Assembly (NCBI GenBank): GCA_937952975.1
Contig: CALFXX010000146.1
Span: 1-53,053 of the forward strand
DNA from: an uncultured Alcaligenaceae bacterium
GTDB taxonomy: Bacteria > Pseudomonadota > Gammaproteobacteria > Burkholderiales > Burkholderiaceae_B
Length of the DNA stretch: 53,053 bases
Reading direction: 5' to 3'
The position numbers and the translations under genes were made by a program. Every line of letters starts with the position of its first letter. Position 1 is the first letter of the stretch. The notes under the pieces were generated by a model. It was not told the DNA's origin, did no database searches, and saw nothing but the letters and a program-made list of their open reading frames with translations. This document shows, piece by piece, positions 42,221-51,023 of this stretch.

Positions 42221-42872
42221 GAAACCCTTTTCTCACTACCGTCGTTGTTTGTTTAGCATTCTGATCGCGGGCGCCTGCAGTGCTGTGCTTCAAGAGCCCG
42301 CCTACTCGCAACCCGTCGTATCCGCACCGCGTATTTTAGTCATTGGAGACAGTCTATCAGCCGAATATGGTCTAAGACGTCATTCTGGCTGGGTTGAACT
42401 GTTGAATGCAACCCTAACTAAGTTGCCGACTCCGGTAACCGTGATCAATGCCAGCATCAGCGGCGACACAACGAGTGGAGGCTTAACGCGCATCGATGCA
42501 GCACTTATTAGCCACCAGCCAACGATTGTGATCTTAGAGCTAGGCGCGAACGACGCCCTGAGGGGGCTCCCCCTCACTCTGACTCAAAAAAACATCACAG
42601 AGATGATTCTGCGCAGCCAAACAGCAGGTGCTAAGGTCGTATTGGTCGGCATGCAAATCCCTCCCAACTACGGACGCGAATACGCACAAGGTTTTAAAAA
42701 TCTCTTTAGCACGGCAGCGGCCCAGACTGGGGCCGCGTTAGTTCCGTTTTTGTTTGAAGGTTTTGCCGACCAACGGCAATATTTTCAGACCGATGGAATC
42801 CACCCAAATGAATCTGCTCAGCCCTTAATGCTTACAACGATCAGGCAGGCGCTAGATCCGCTGTTAAGGTAA
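42219..42872 (+). CDS. tesA: Multifunctional acyl-CoA thioesterase/arylesterase TesA-like
   Basis: A 217-residue SGNH hydrolase. The signal peptide covers about residues 1-31 (CLFSILIAGACSAVLQEPAYSQ). Block I is IGDSLSAEYGL with Ser45 as nucleophile, block II NASISGDTTSGGLTRI, block III LELGANDALRGL and block V DGIHPN giving Asp and His. It is a periplasmic esterase/lysophospholipase. Head-to-head with the YbbA-like ATPase gene, as in E. coli, but here the two starts overlap. Confidence 0.93.
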   Translation: MKPFSHYRRCLFSILIAGACSAVLQEPAYSQPVVSAPRILVIGDSLSAEYGLRRHSGWVELLNATLTKLPTPVTVINASISGDTTSGGLTRIDAALISHQPTIVILELGANDALRGLPLTLTQKNITEMILRSQTAGAKVVLVGMQIPPNYGREYAQGFKNLFSTAAAQTGAALVPFLFEGFADQRQYFQTDGIHPNESAQPLMLTTIRQALDPLLR

Positions 42873-42950
42873 CAACAATCAGACGCCGCTCTTGATCCGC
42901 AGACGCCCGACTCGCGAGCACGCAACCTGCGGTGCGCAACCTGTAGCGGT

Positions 42951-44918
42951 TTACAGCTTGGCGCCGTCGAGCTCGCCTGAAATCAGTTTTTTAGCGTCAG
43001 GCAGCATTTTTACTTTGTAGCTTTCACGCAGCAACTTCAGTGCTGCCTGCTCTTCAGCTGCGCCCCAGGCCTGTGACAACTGGGCTTGCAGTTGTGTAAC
43101 CTGAGCTGGGTCAGGCGTTGGGCCCGGTTCAATTTTTGAAAGCCACAACACGGTATAACCCTCAGGGCCGGACGAACCTAAAAACCGCGGTAAAGGCGTT
43201 GGGCTCGCAGACATAACAACTTCTAGCTGCTCGCGCGACAAAGATTGCGCAGCTTGACGCGTCACGACCTGAACCGCATCAAAGTCTTTCGGCTCAGAGG
43301 CAACTGACCCTTTGAGCGAGTCTAGCTGCTTCACACCAGCCTCTTGCGCAGCAATTAACGCACGCTCGTTTGTCAGTGTCGTGCGAATCTGCTCAGTTAC
43401 TTGCTCAAGCACAGGGACTTTAGGTGCGTGCACCGCAGTGACCCGCAAGGCTAAAATCGTATCCGACGCCAACTCGATGGCGCCCGAGTTCATTTTGTCT
43501 TTCAGGACCTCGGTTGAAAAGGCAGTTTGCCGAACCTTGGGGTTACCGAGCCATGTCTGTTCGGCGTCTGAAGGCATGGCAGCACCGCCACGCTGCGAGG
43601 CGTTTAACAAACCTTCGCGGGTCAAACCGGTGGCTTTTCTAATCTCAATTCCAAGTGCATCGGCGATCGGCTTCAGGCTGTCGCGCTGGTCATAAATCAA
43701 ATTGGTCAGCTTGCCAGCCATGGCGGCAAAACGCTCTGCCGCTAACTGCTTGCGAATCTCGGCTGTGATGTCCTCTTTGACGTCGGCCAAAGGCTTAATG
43801 CTAGGCGCCTGGATATCTGTGACGTACAAAACGTGCACACCGAAGGGGCTCTCAACAACGCCTGAGATCTCATCCTTCTTCAACTTGAACAAGGCGTCTT
43901 CAACTTGAGGTACGAGCATATTTTTGCTAATCCAGCCCAAATCCCCGCCTTGATTGGCCGAGCCCGTGTCTTGAGAAAACTCTTTGGCAAGCGCTGAAAA
44001 CTCTTTGGGATTCGCGGTGGCGCGTTTGGCTAAATCAGCGGCCTTCGCTTGAACGGCAGCTTTTGCAGCCGCATCGGCACCGGATGGAATCTCGAGCAAA
44101 ATATGGCTGACACGCCGACGCTCAGGTTGACCATAACGCGCTTCATTTTGTTTATAAAAGCTTTCGATGTCAGCCTCTGAAATCTTTATATCTTTTGAGG
44201 CCGCCGCTTCGTTTAGCACGAGATAATCAAGATCGAGATTTTCAGGAATCATGAGCTTGGCTTGATTGGCGTCATACCAAGACTTGATATCCTCTGCCGA
44301 TACCGTAATATTTTTGGCATAACTTTCGGCTGAAAAGACCTTGCGGGCGACGCTACGTTGTTCGGTGATCAAGGCAAAAATCTTTTGACCGATATCCGTT
44401 GGAACACGCGCCGTTAAGCCAATCGGTTGAAGCACCTGCGCCAGCGTTAAATCGCGGCGCAAACCCTGCTCAAACGCGGCGGTGGTGAGCCCTTGGGCCG
44501 CAAGGGCCTGTTTATAGCGCTCGGGTGAAAATTGCCCATCTTGTTGCACCGCCGGAATCGCGGCAATGCTACGTCTTAAGGTTTCATCAGAAACTGAGTA
44601 CGCACCTTTTGTAGCAGCGATCGCAATCGCCCGCTGATCAATCAGCGTATTAAGCAGTTGCTCACGAAACAGAGGTGTATCAAAGGCGCCGGCGTCGAAT
44701 TGTGCGCCCAACATGGTGCGATATTGCTCAAGTTGCGCACGACGCGCGTTATTAAACTCGCCTAGTGTGATGCCCTTACCGTCAACCGTAGCCAGTTCAG
44801 GTTCGCTGGACATAAAGCTTGTATAGCCTTGTACGCCAAAAAAGACGAACGAGGGCAAAATCAAAAGAAGCAGAATTAACTGCATCCAGCGCTGGTGATT
44901 ACGAATAAAATCAAACAT
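42951..44918 (-). CDS. ppiD: Periplasmic folding chaperone/peptidyl-prolyl isomerase PpiD
   Basis: A 655-residue membrane-anchored chaperone. A single N-terminal helix (WMQLILLLLILPSFVFFGVQGY, residues 11-32) holds it in the inner membrane. A SurA-like N domain follows, then the parvulin domain (RRVSHILLEI, about residue 275, through FGVHVLYV) and a C-terminal helical region. It assists proteins emerging from the Sec translocon. The ATG at 44918 (MFDFIRNHQRWM) is the usual family start; an upstream frame extension is disregarded. A 14-bp near-repeat lies just after its stop. Confidence 0.94.
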   Translation of the reverse strand: MFDFIRNHQRWMQLILLLLILPSFVFFGVQGYTSFMSSEPELATVDGKGITLGEFNNARRAQLEQYRTMLGAQFDAGAFDTPLFREQLLNTLIDQRAIAIAATKGAYSVSDETLRRSIAAIPAVQQDGQFSPERYKQALAAQGLTTAAFEQGLRRDLTLAQVLQPIGLTARVPTDIGQKIFALITEQRSVARKVFSAESYAKNITVSAEDIKSWYDANQAKLMIPENLDLDYLVLNEAAASKDIKISEADIESFYKQNEARYGQPERRRVSHILLEIPSGADAAAKAAVQAKAADLAKRATANPKEFSALAKEFSQDTGSANQGGDLGWISKNMLVPQVEDALFKLKKDEISGVVESPFGVHVLYVTDIQAPSIKPLADVKEDITAEIRKQLAAERFAAMAGKLTNLIYDQRDSLKPIADALGIEIRKATGLTREGLLNASQRGGAAMPSDAEQTWLGNPKVRQTAFSTEVLKDKMNSGAIELASDTILALRVTAVHAPKVPVLEQVTEQIRTTLTNERALIAAQEAGVKQLDSLKGSVASEPKDFDAVQVVTRQAAQSLSREQLEVVMSASPTPLPRFLGSSGPEGYTVLWLSKIEPGPTPDPAQVTQLQAQLSQAWGAAEEQAALKLLRESYKVKMLPDAKKLISGELDGAKL

Positions 44919-45011
44919 GAGGGGTCGCACGCCTAGAGTCAAAGCGGGCAAAGTTTACCACTCGGTGCGTTATGCTTGCACCTTGGCCCACTTAGCCGTT
45001 GGATTTTATTT

Positions 45012-45755
45012 ATGCAAACTTTGCCATCCTGGCCCTACCCGCCCTTAGTTGCCCACCGCGGAGCAGGCACTCTTGCCCCAGAAAACACTCTGGCGGCGAT
45101 GCGTGTAGGCGCTAGTTTTGGCTACAAAATGGTCGAGTTTGATGCCAAACTCAGTCAAGATCAGATTGCGATCTTGCTGCACGACGCGGGTCTTGAACGC
45201 ACCACGAATGGCCACGGAAACGCGGCCAGCCACTCGTACGCCGCGCTTTCAAAGCTTGATGCCGGCCTCTGGTTTGATCCAAGCTTTCAGGGCGAGCCCA
45301 TTCCGACCCTTGAAGCGATCGCCCGGTACACCCTGGCCAACGATATCACCTGTAATGTCGAGATCAAGCCCACCCCAGGGCTCGAGGTTGCCACCGGAAC
45401 TGCGATCGCAAGGCAAGTCTTGCGTGACTGGAAGGCCGCCAACATTGCACCACTTCTGTCATCCTTTTCAATCGAAGCCCTTGAAGCGGCGCAACAGGCA
45501 GCGCCCGACCTGCCGCGTGGCTGGATTACCAAAGATTTGGGTCCAAACTGGCTCGAAACCCTCACGCGGCTTGATTGCCTGTCGATTCATCTGCATCACC
45601 TTTCGCTAACCAAACCGTTACTAAACGAAATACACGCTGCCGGTTTTCGCATAGCGGCGTGGACAGTAAACGACCCCGTGCGCGCCGCTGAGCTTTTACA
45701 GTGGGGGGTTGATTCAGTCATTACGGATGCCCTTGACTTAATTCCTCCAAACTAG
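45012..45755 (+). CDS. ugpQ: Glycerophosphodiester phosphodiesterase
   Basis: A 247-residue GDPD enzyme releasing glycerol-3-phosphate from glycerophosphodiesters. The active site is VAHRGAGTLAPENTLAA with the general-acid His in LLHDAGLERTTNG, the Glu pair in VEFDAKL, and NVEIKP. The second half ends RIAAWTVNDPVRAAELLQWGVDSVITDAL, typical of UgpQ. The ATG at 45012 is preferred over one at 44976 that would overlap no motif. It is divergent from ppiD. Confidence 0.95.
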   Translation: MQTLPSWPYPPLVAHRGAGTLAPENTLAAMRVGASFGYKMVEFDAKLSQDQIAILLHDAGLERTTNGHGNAASHSYAALSKLDAGLWFDPSFQGEPIPTLEAIARYTLANDITCNVEIKPTPGLEVATGTAIARQVLRDWKAANIAPLLSSFSIEALEAAQQAAPDLPRGWITKDLGPNWLETLTRLDCLSIHLHHLSLTKPLLNEIHAAGFRIAAWTVNDPVRAAELLQWGVDSVITDALDLIPPN

Positions 45756-45830
45756 GCAACGGGCTTTTGACCGCCGGCTTGATCCATCCAGAGTCAATAC
45801 AGGGCATCTTGCCCAACCACGGAGAACGAT

Positions 45831-46691
45831 TTGTTTAGTTATCGCCACGGCTTTCATGCTGGCAATCATGCGGATTTGCTGAAACACCTGGTGCTCGTGC
45901 ACATCCTCCAGTATTTCAATCAAAAAGAAGTTCCGTATTGGTTTATTGATTTACATGCAGGCGCGGGGTTGTACGACTTACAGGGTGACTGGGCGCAAAA
46001 AAATGGTGAATTTGCCTCTGGCATTGGCAAGCTCTGGGAAACCAAAAAAAACTGCCCACCAATGGTCGAAGCCTACCTAGAGGTCATCCGCAGTTTGAAT
46101 CCGGATGGCGATCTACGCATCTACCCAGGTTCGCCATGGATCGCACTCGAAGCCTGCCGCAGTCAGGACAAACTACGCTTGTTTGAAATGCATCCAAGCG
46201 AAGCCGACATCCTGACCATGAATCTAGAGCAACGTGGCTCGCAAACCCTCAAGCAAACCACGCTTTATGAAAGCGATGGTTTTACCGGCTTAAAAGGCCA
46301 TATCCCGCCACCTAGCCGTCGCGCAATCGTCTTGATTGATCCGTCGTATGAAGATAAAAAAGACTATCGCCACGTGATGGATACGGTTAAAGACGCTATG
46401 GTTCGGTTTCCGACTGGGTGCTATGCAATTTGGTGCCCCCAGGTACAGCGGCGCGAAGCGCAAGAACTACCCCGTCAGTTAGAGCGCGCAGGCGCAAAAA
46501 ACTGGGTGTACGCCAGCCTCACCGTGCACAAACCCTCAGAGGATGGCTTAGGGTTGCACGGCAGTGGTATGTTTGTCATTAATCCGCCTTGGACGCTCAA
46601 TGCAGCGCTCAAAGAAAGCTTACCTTGGCTGGTCAAAGTGCTTGGGCAAGACGCCCGCGCTGGCTATAAATTAGATTTTCTTGAGCACTAA
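45831..46691 (+). CDS. rlmJ: 23S rRNA (adenine2030-N6)-methyltransferase
   Basis: A 286-residue methyltransferase, family length. It begins (M)FSYRHGFHAGNHADLLKH, with His6 and the AGNHAD box conserved, and contains YPGSPWIAL and the catalytic motif LIDPSYED (DPPY type). The start is TTG at 45831, supported by GGAG 6 bases upstream and by the fixed family N-terminus. It modifies A2030 of 23S rRNA before ribosome assembly. Its stop overlaps that of the convergent pseudouridine synthase gene. Confidence 0.94.
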   Translation: MFSYRHGFHAGNHADLLKHLVLVHILQYFNQKEVPYWFIDLHAGAGLYDLQGDWAQKNGEFASGIGKLWETKKNCPPMVEAYLEVIRSLNPDGDLRIYPGSPWIALEACRSQDKLRLFEMHPSEADILTMNLEQRGSQTLKQTTLYESDGFTGLKGHIPPPSRRAIVLIDPSYEDKKDYRHVMDTVKDAMVRFPTGCYAIWCPQVQRREAQELPRQLERAGAKNWVYASLTVHKPSEDGLGLHGSGMFVINPPWTLNAALKESLPWLVKVLGQDARAGYKLDFLEH

Positions 46692-47416
46692 AACTGCTCG
46701 TCCGCGCGCAAATAGCGCCATTGTCCGACGGGTAAATCACCTAAGCGTACTTGTCCGATGCGCACCCGTTTAAGCCCCAATACCTTTAAGCCGACCATTT
46801 CGCACATACGTCTAATTTGACGCTTTTTACCTTCGTTCAAAATGAATTGAAGTTGGTCATCATTTTGCCAACGCACTTGCGCCCGCTTAAGCTTTTTACC
46901 GTCAAGCGAAAGACCTTCGTTGAGCAACTCGAGCTTGCCAGGCGCCAAGCGACCTTGCACACGCACCAAGTACTCTTTGTCGACCTCGGTATCATCGCCG
47001 ATTAACTGCCGGGCCACACGCCCGTCTTGGGTCATGACCAGCAAGCCGGTTGAGTCAATGTCTAACCGCCCCGCAACAGCCAAACCACGCAGTTGCGAGC
47101 GCTCAAAGCGCTGGGGGCTGCGGTCAGACATCGCCCGGCTCTGCGGACCAATCAAGGCCACAGCGGGCGTATACCCGTCTTCAGCCTGCCCCGACACGTA
47201 GCCCATCGGTTTATGGATCAAGATCGTGACACGCGAACTTTGCTGAACTGCGGCTGAGCGCTCAAGCGTGATGTTTTGGGTCGGCAAGGCACGTTCGCCC
47301 AACGTCGCGACAATGCCATCGACTTTGACCCAGCCGCGTTCAATGTAGCTATCCGCCTCGCGACGCGAGCACAAGCCGCGTTCGGCCATGAGTTTTGAAA
47401 TACGTACTTTTTCCAT
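46688..47416 (-). CDS. RsuA/RluF-type rRNA pseudouridine synthase
   Basis: A 242-residue protein with an N-terminal S4 RNA-binding domain (VRISKLMAERGLCSRREADSYIERGWVKVDG) and a catalytic domain with the RsuA-family GRLDIDSTGLLVMTQDG, whose Asp is the nucleophile. The end EGKKRQIRRMCEMVGLKVLGLKRVRIG is typical of RluB/RluE/RluF, with RluF closest by wording. The ATG at 47416 gives the S4 start; it is divergent from ubiC with 19 bases between. Confidence 0.92.
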   Translation of the reverse strand: MEKVRISKLMAERGLCSRREADSYIERGWVKVDGIVATLGERALPTQNITLERSAAVQQSSRVTILIHKPMGYVSGQAEDGYTPAVALIGPQSRAMSDRSPQRFERSQLRGLAVAGRLDIDSTGLLVMTQDGRVARQLIGDDTEVDKEYLVRVQGRLAPGKLELLNEGLSLDGKKLKRAQVRWQNDDQLQFILNEGKKRQIRRMCEMVGLKVLGLKRVRIGQVRLGDLPVGQWRYLRADEQF

Positions 47417-47435
47417 AACTTGCGATAATACAGCT

Positions 47436-47987
47436 ATGCAGAGAAATAGCAGACCCACCGACTGGATTGCGAGCCCTGCCCCGAGTGCGACGCGCCTTCA
47501 ACGCCAATGGTTGACCCGCCAGGGTGCGTTAACGCATGGCTTACGACAACTTGGTGTGTTGAGTTTGCGCGTGCTTTCTGAAAAGGTTTGTCGCGCAAGC
47601 TACGATGAGGCGGTCAAACTCGGGCTAAGTTTGGGTCAGGCGCTGTGGCAGCGTGAAGTTTGCATGTCAATCTTAGGAATCGATTGTGTGGTTGCCCGCA
47701 GCATCGCCCCATTGGCTGCAACGCAAGGTCATTGGCAAGCGCTCAAACGCCTTCGCAACCGCCCGCTAGCCGATATTTTGTATCACGACCGCGCAATCGT
47801 GCGCTCTGAGTTCGCGTTCACGGCCTTACGGCTTGGGATGCCGTTATATCGGCTGAGTCAGGCCAGTTCAGCAGCAGGCCTGTCTGTACTGGCTCGTCGC
47901 TCAGTGTTTACGCGTGCGGGTCAGCCTTTGCTGGTTGCTGAAGCTTTTTTGCCGGCGTTTTGGGTTATTGCTAAAAATACCCCTTAA
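47436..47987 (+). CDS. ubiC: Chorismate lyase
   Basis: A 183-residue enzyme producing 4-hydroxybenzoate and pyruvate from chorismate, first step of ubiquinone synthesis. Recognisable parts are WLTRQGALTHGLR, WQREVCMSILGIDCVVARSIAP (RE..V....W/..ARS), LRNRPLADILY, LARRSVF and LLVAEAFLPAFW. Similarity is moderate, but the order and length agree with UbiC. The ATG at 47436 lies 20 bases from the divergent pseudouridine synthase start. Its stop overlaps the stop of the DsrE gene. Confidence 0.88.
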   Translation: MQRNSRPTDWIASPAPSATRLQRQWLTRQGALTHGLRQLGVLSLRVLSEKVCRASYDEAVKLGLSLGQALWQREVCMSILGIDCVVARSIAPLAATQGHWQALKRLRNRPLADILYHDRAIVRSEFAFTALRLGMPLYRLSQASSAAGLSVLARRSVFTRAGQPLLVAEAFLPAFWVIAKNTP

Positions 47988-48382
47988 TACGTCAGTACCG
48001 TTGTGTCGGCCTGCGCCAAACGTTCTAGCATCGTCACCATACCGATCACGCTTTGGCAGCCATCGAGCATGTCCTCAGGCGCTAAGCCCCGATCACGCAG
48101 CGCGGTGCTGCACAGATGCACCTTGGCCCCCGAGCGGATGGCGTCTTCGATGTAGGCTGAGAGCGGACGATTTAAGGGCGCAACCGTATGATGCCTGGCA
48201 ACGTTTTCTCGAACAAATAATTCGACACTGGCGCCTAAGGCATGGATCTCAACGGGCCACTCCATGGCCGCGGCCGAGGCAGCGAGCATAAAAGGCGTCG
48301 CAGCCAGTTGAGGCGCGGCCGTACTGCTTTGCCACAACTGCAGCACTAACGAGGTTTTCATAAAATCACAGATCGCGCACAT
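47984..48382 (-). CDS. DsrE-family protein downstream of the Sec cluster
   Basis: A DsrE/F-like protein of 132 residues from the ATG at 48382, or 125 from the ATG at 48361 (MKTSLVLQLW), which fits the fold start better. The DsrE fold is seen in ASAAAMEWPVEIHALGASVELF and the redox Cys of KVHLCSTALRDRGL (Cys84 in the shorter form), the position that carries persulfide in TusD and DsrE; a second Cys is in LDGCQSV. DsrE-like proteins move sulfur, and some (YedF type) are tied to selenium metabolism. It follows the H-like gene by 19 bases on the same strand. Function is inferred only. Confidence 0.75.
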   Translation of the reverse strand: MCAICDFMKTSLVLQLWQSSTAAPQLAATPFMLAASAAAMEWPVEIHALGASVELFVRENVARHHTVAPLNRPLSAYIEDAIRSGAKVHLCSTALRDRGLAPEDMLDGCQSVIGMVTMLERLAQADTTVLTY

Positions 48383-48401
48383 AGCGACTGATCACGCCAA
48401 C

Positions 48402-48866
48402 TCATGAACCCCCCAGCGGACGCTTGAACGCGTCAAGGGTAGTCATGCCGTGTACATCCATCAACTCATGCGCACGCACGGCAACCGCAGTCCCACTGAG
48501 CAAGACACCGCGCACGTCTGCGGCCTCAGTAGGCTCTAGCCGCACCAACCAATTCATGTAAGGGCTGCGATTCACTTTAAAGGGGGTGGTTTCAAGAGGC
48601 GTATTGATTTCGGCAACGACGCAGGCAAAAGGTGTACGTACAGACAACACAGTTTTTGCCACCTCAATTAACGCGAACGCTTTGTTCGCCTCAATTTCGC
48701 GCCCAACTGGACGAGGGTTAAACATGTACAAATCACCCACGAGCGCCAGGCCAAAGGCTGTTAAGCCCGCCTCAAATTGCCCACCACCTGAATCACGAAA
48801 CCAAACATTGAGTTCGTCGTCATACAGCAGGTCATCCGGAAACTCACACCCTCGAATTTCAGCCAC
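48402..48866 (-). CDS. Glycine-cleavage H-like lipoyl-domain protein
   Basis: A 154-residue protein resembling GcvH: MAEIRGCEFPDDLLYDDELNVWFR, GLALVGDLYMFNPRPVGREIEANKAFALIEVAK, and INTPLETTPFKVNRSPYMNWLVRLEP. Lys71 in IEVAK occupies the lipoyl-lysine site (ESAK in GcvH). Two Cys (7 and 82) are unusual for GcvH. No gcvT or gcvP is near, so it is unlikely to serve glycine cleavage; GcvH-like lipoate-binding proteins are known as carriers in sulfur oxidation. The GTG at 48866 is chosen: it gives the family N-terminus, has AAGGCAG upstream and avoids running through the tRNA. It starts 23 bases after selC. Confidence 0.82.
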   Translation of the reverse strand: MAEIRGCEFPDDLLYDDELNVWFRDSGGGQFEAGLTAFGLALVGDLYMFNPRPVGREIEANKAFALIEVAKTVLSVRTPFACVVAEINTPLETTPFKVNRSPYMNWLVRLEPTEAADVRGVLLSGTAVAVRAHELMDVHGMTTLDAFKRPLGGS

Positions 48867-48889
48867 GCGTTTGCTGCCTTTTGAAAATT

Positions 48890-48986
48890 TGGCGAAAGAG
48901 TATGGGAGTCGAACCCACCAAGGACTGTACGACAGCCCCTCCCGGATTTGAAGTCCGGACGTCCCACCCGAGAGCGTGACTCTTCC
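48890..48986 (-). tRNA. selC: tRNA-Sec (UCA anticodon)
   Basis: A 97-base tRNA on the minus strand. It has an 8-bp acceptor stem (GGAAGAGT with ACTCTTTC), an anticodon stem-loop around CTTCAAA with anticodon TCA, a long variable arm (about 20 bases), the T loop GGTTCGACTCC and an encoded G-CCA end. The extended acceptor, TCA anticodon and large variable arm together mark selenocysteine tRNA and not tRNA-Ser. It lies between selB and the H-like gene and is probably cut out of a longer transcript. Confidence 0.97.
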
Positions 48987-49054
48987 TTTGAATTGCACTT
49001 TATCAGATTTGCAAGCAAAACTCTGGCTTGCAACGCGCGTTCGAACCACTCGCA

Positions 49055-51001
49055 TTATTCAATACTAGATTCTACAAACAACCCAGCGTGACGCACAATA
49101 CGGTGATCTTTTTCGATGCTGCCAGAATGGCGCGCATTTGTCACCAAGCGCCGGGTCAAGCCAATACGATCAAACGCCTCTAACACCTGAATCGCACGCT
49201 TGCGCCCGAGCCCCGACGCATCTCGAAACTGCACGACACTCACGGCACCGTGACGCTGATGCAACTCACGCAAGATGCTTGCTAACGCGACGATCGTTGT
49301 GTAAGGGTAAAACAAATCCTTGACCACCTGCACAACAAGCGACGTACGCGCCTGCTTTTTGAGTAGAGTCCGCAGACTCTCTTCGTTAGCCGTTACGCTC
49401 GAGGCCAAATCGCGTACCCAGGGTGGATCAAACCCCTGTTCTAACATCTTTGGCATTATTTTTTGCCAAAGTATTTGCTCTGCTGCACTCAAGGTCATTC
49501 GATAATCGGGCAGATGCACAAAGCTACCGGTCAGGCCAATTGTTCCTGAATCAATTTGTAATTGTGCCCATGCCTTAAAGACTGCCGCATCTAAAAAGGG
49601 AAGCGCCATACGCCGCAGTCGTTCAAGCGCAACACCCGGCTCATCAGGGTCTGAAGCATGAAACGCCTGCAAACTGCTCAGTACGCGCTCGGTCAAGGTG
49701 AGATGCGCCTCTGCGCCCAACATAAGCTCAGCCTGAGCGACCTTAAACGTCACCGCGGCAGACTCTTTTAACTGCTCAACGAGTTCTGGCGCATCACGGT
49801 TCATGGCACGCGCCCAGTGCTCAAGCGCGAGCGGGGTTAACGTCGTGCGTAACAAGGTATCCAGCACAGCGCTTGCAATCGGCTGACAGAGCACACCTAG
49901 CGTTGCGAGGCGTTCGGGTGACTTGCGAGAACGTACGGGCGGTGCAATATCTAATACCTGTGCCCCAGCAAGCGTGACCCGTGCGCTACCGTCGCGCAGC
50001 ACTAAACGATCGTGCCAGCAAAAGGGCAAACTACGGTCAAGGACACACTGCGCAAACCCCGTCTGACCCGGCAACAACTCGTTTGAATCCAACAGAATCA
50101 AACGGGCAGCAACGTGTTCACAACCATGATGCAACAGCACTCGCTCGCCATCTTTCAGTGAACGCTCTCCATCACTTGGGACGTTCAACACGCAATCAAT
50201 TCGCGAGGTTTGGCGATTAATCTCAGACGCCAGCAACCAATCACCCCGTTGAACCTGAGCAAGCTCGGCACCGCTCAGCACCAAACCACAACGCTGCCCA
50301 AGAGCGGCCGACTCCGCACTTTGATTTTGGGCGTGAATAGATCGCACACGGACGTCAACACCGGCGTTGGCTAAACGCAGCGTGGCGCCGACGCGCACTT
50401 CTCCGGCAATCACGGCCCCCGTGACTGCCACCCCAATCCCTTTAACCACAAACACTCGATCGATTGCCAGTCGAAAATAACGGGCGCGCTCAAGCGGTTG
50501 CGCGACGGCAAGCCCAAACAAGGCGTCCTTAAGGGCCTGGATCCCCTGCCCCTGTCGAGCCGACACGACATAAGTGTCGACGCGCCCAAACCGAGTTTGC
50601 TCGACGTAGTGCGCCACCTCAGCCTGAACCTGCTGGGTACGGGCCTCATTGACCATATCCGCTTTGGTAATCGCGACCGTCAGCCCGGCGACCCCTAACA
50701 AATCTAATATTCTCAAATGCTCGCGGGTTTGCGGCATGATGCCATCGTCTGCAGCCACCACCAACAAGCCGTGATCCATCCCCACGGCACCCGCAGCCAT
50801 CGTGTGAACAAATTTTTCGTGGCCAGGCACATCAACAAAACCAATCACTTCAGCGGCTGCGTTAGGCACATACGCAAAGCCCAAGTCAATCGTCATCCCA
50901 CGCGCTTTCTCTTCTGGGAGTCGATCTGCATCCACGCCCGTCAGCGCCTTGATCAGCGAGGTTTTGCCATGATCGATATGGCCTGCGGTACCGATGATCA
51001 T
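49055..51001 (-). CDS. selB: Selenocysteine-specific elongation factor SelB
   Basis: A 648-residue GTPase delivering selenocysteinyl-tRNA to UGA codons next to a SECIS hairpin. The G domain has GTAGHIDHGKTSL, ARGMTIDLGFAY, DVPGHEKF and ITKAD. EF-Tu-like domains 2 and 3 follow, then four winged helices at the C-terminus (from about residue 380) that bind the SECIS RNA. The length is normal for proteobacteria. It follows selA by 22 bases and precedes selC by 68. Confidence 0.97.
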   Translation of the reverse strand: MIIGTAGHIDHGKTSLIKALTGVDADRLPEEKARGMTIDLGFAYVPNAAAEVIGFVDVPGHEKFVHTMAAGAVGMDHGLLVVAADDGIMPQTREHLRILDLLGVAGLTVAITKADMVNEARTQQVQAEVAHYVEQTRFGRVDTYVVSARQGQGIQALKDALFGLAVAQPLERARYFRLAIDRVFVVKGIGVAVTGAVIAGEVRVGATLRLANAGVDVRVRSIHAQNQSAESAALGQRCGLVLSGAELAQVQRGDWLLASEINRQTSRIDCVLNVPSDGERSLKDGERVLLHHGCEHVAARLILLDSNELLPGQTGFAQCVLDRSLPFCWHDRLVLRDGSARVTLAGAQVLDIAPPVRSRKSPERLATLGVLCQPIASAVLDTLLRTTLTPLALEHWARAMNRDAPELVEQLKESAAVTFKVAQAELMLGAEAHLTLTERVLSSLQAFHASDPDEPGVALERLRRMALPFLDAAVFKAWAQLQIDSGTIGLTGSFVHLPDYRMTLSAAEQILWQKIMPKMLEQGFDPPWVRDLASSVTANEESLRTLLKKQARTSLVVQVVKDLFYPYTTIVALASILRELHQRHGAVSVVQFRDASGLGRKRAIQVLEAFDRIGLTRRLVTNARHSGSIEKDHRIVRHAGLFVESSIE

Positions 51002-51023
51002 TGTGTCAATCCCACAGATCGCT

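Noticed and set aside
48362..48404. UGA at the end of the H-like gene as a selenocysteine codon
   Set aside because: The read-through frame reaches another UGA after 13 codons, with no SECIS-like hairpin evident and no similarity in the extension.
48867..49055. A longer open frame (to 49055) upstream of the H-like gene
   Set aside because: It reads straight through the tRNA-Sec gene; the GTG at 48866 gives the family N-terminus and a ribosome site.
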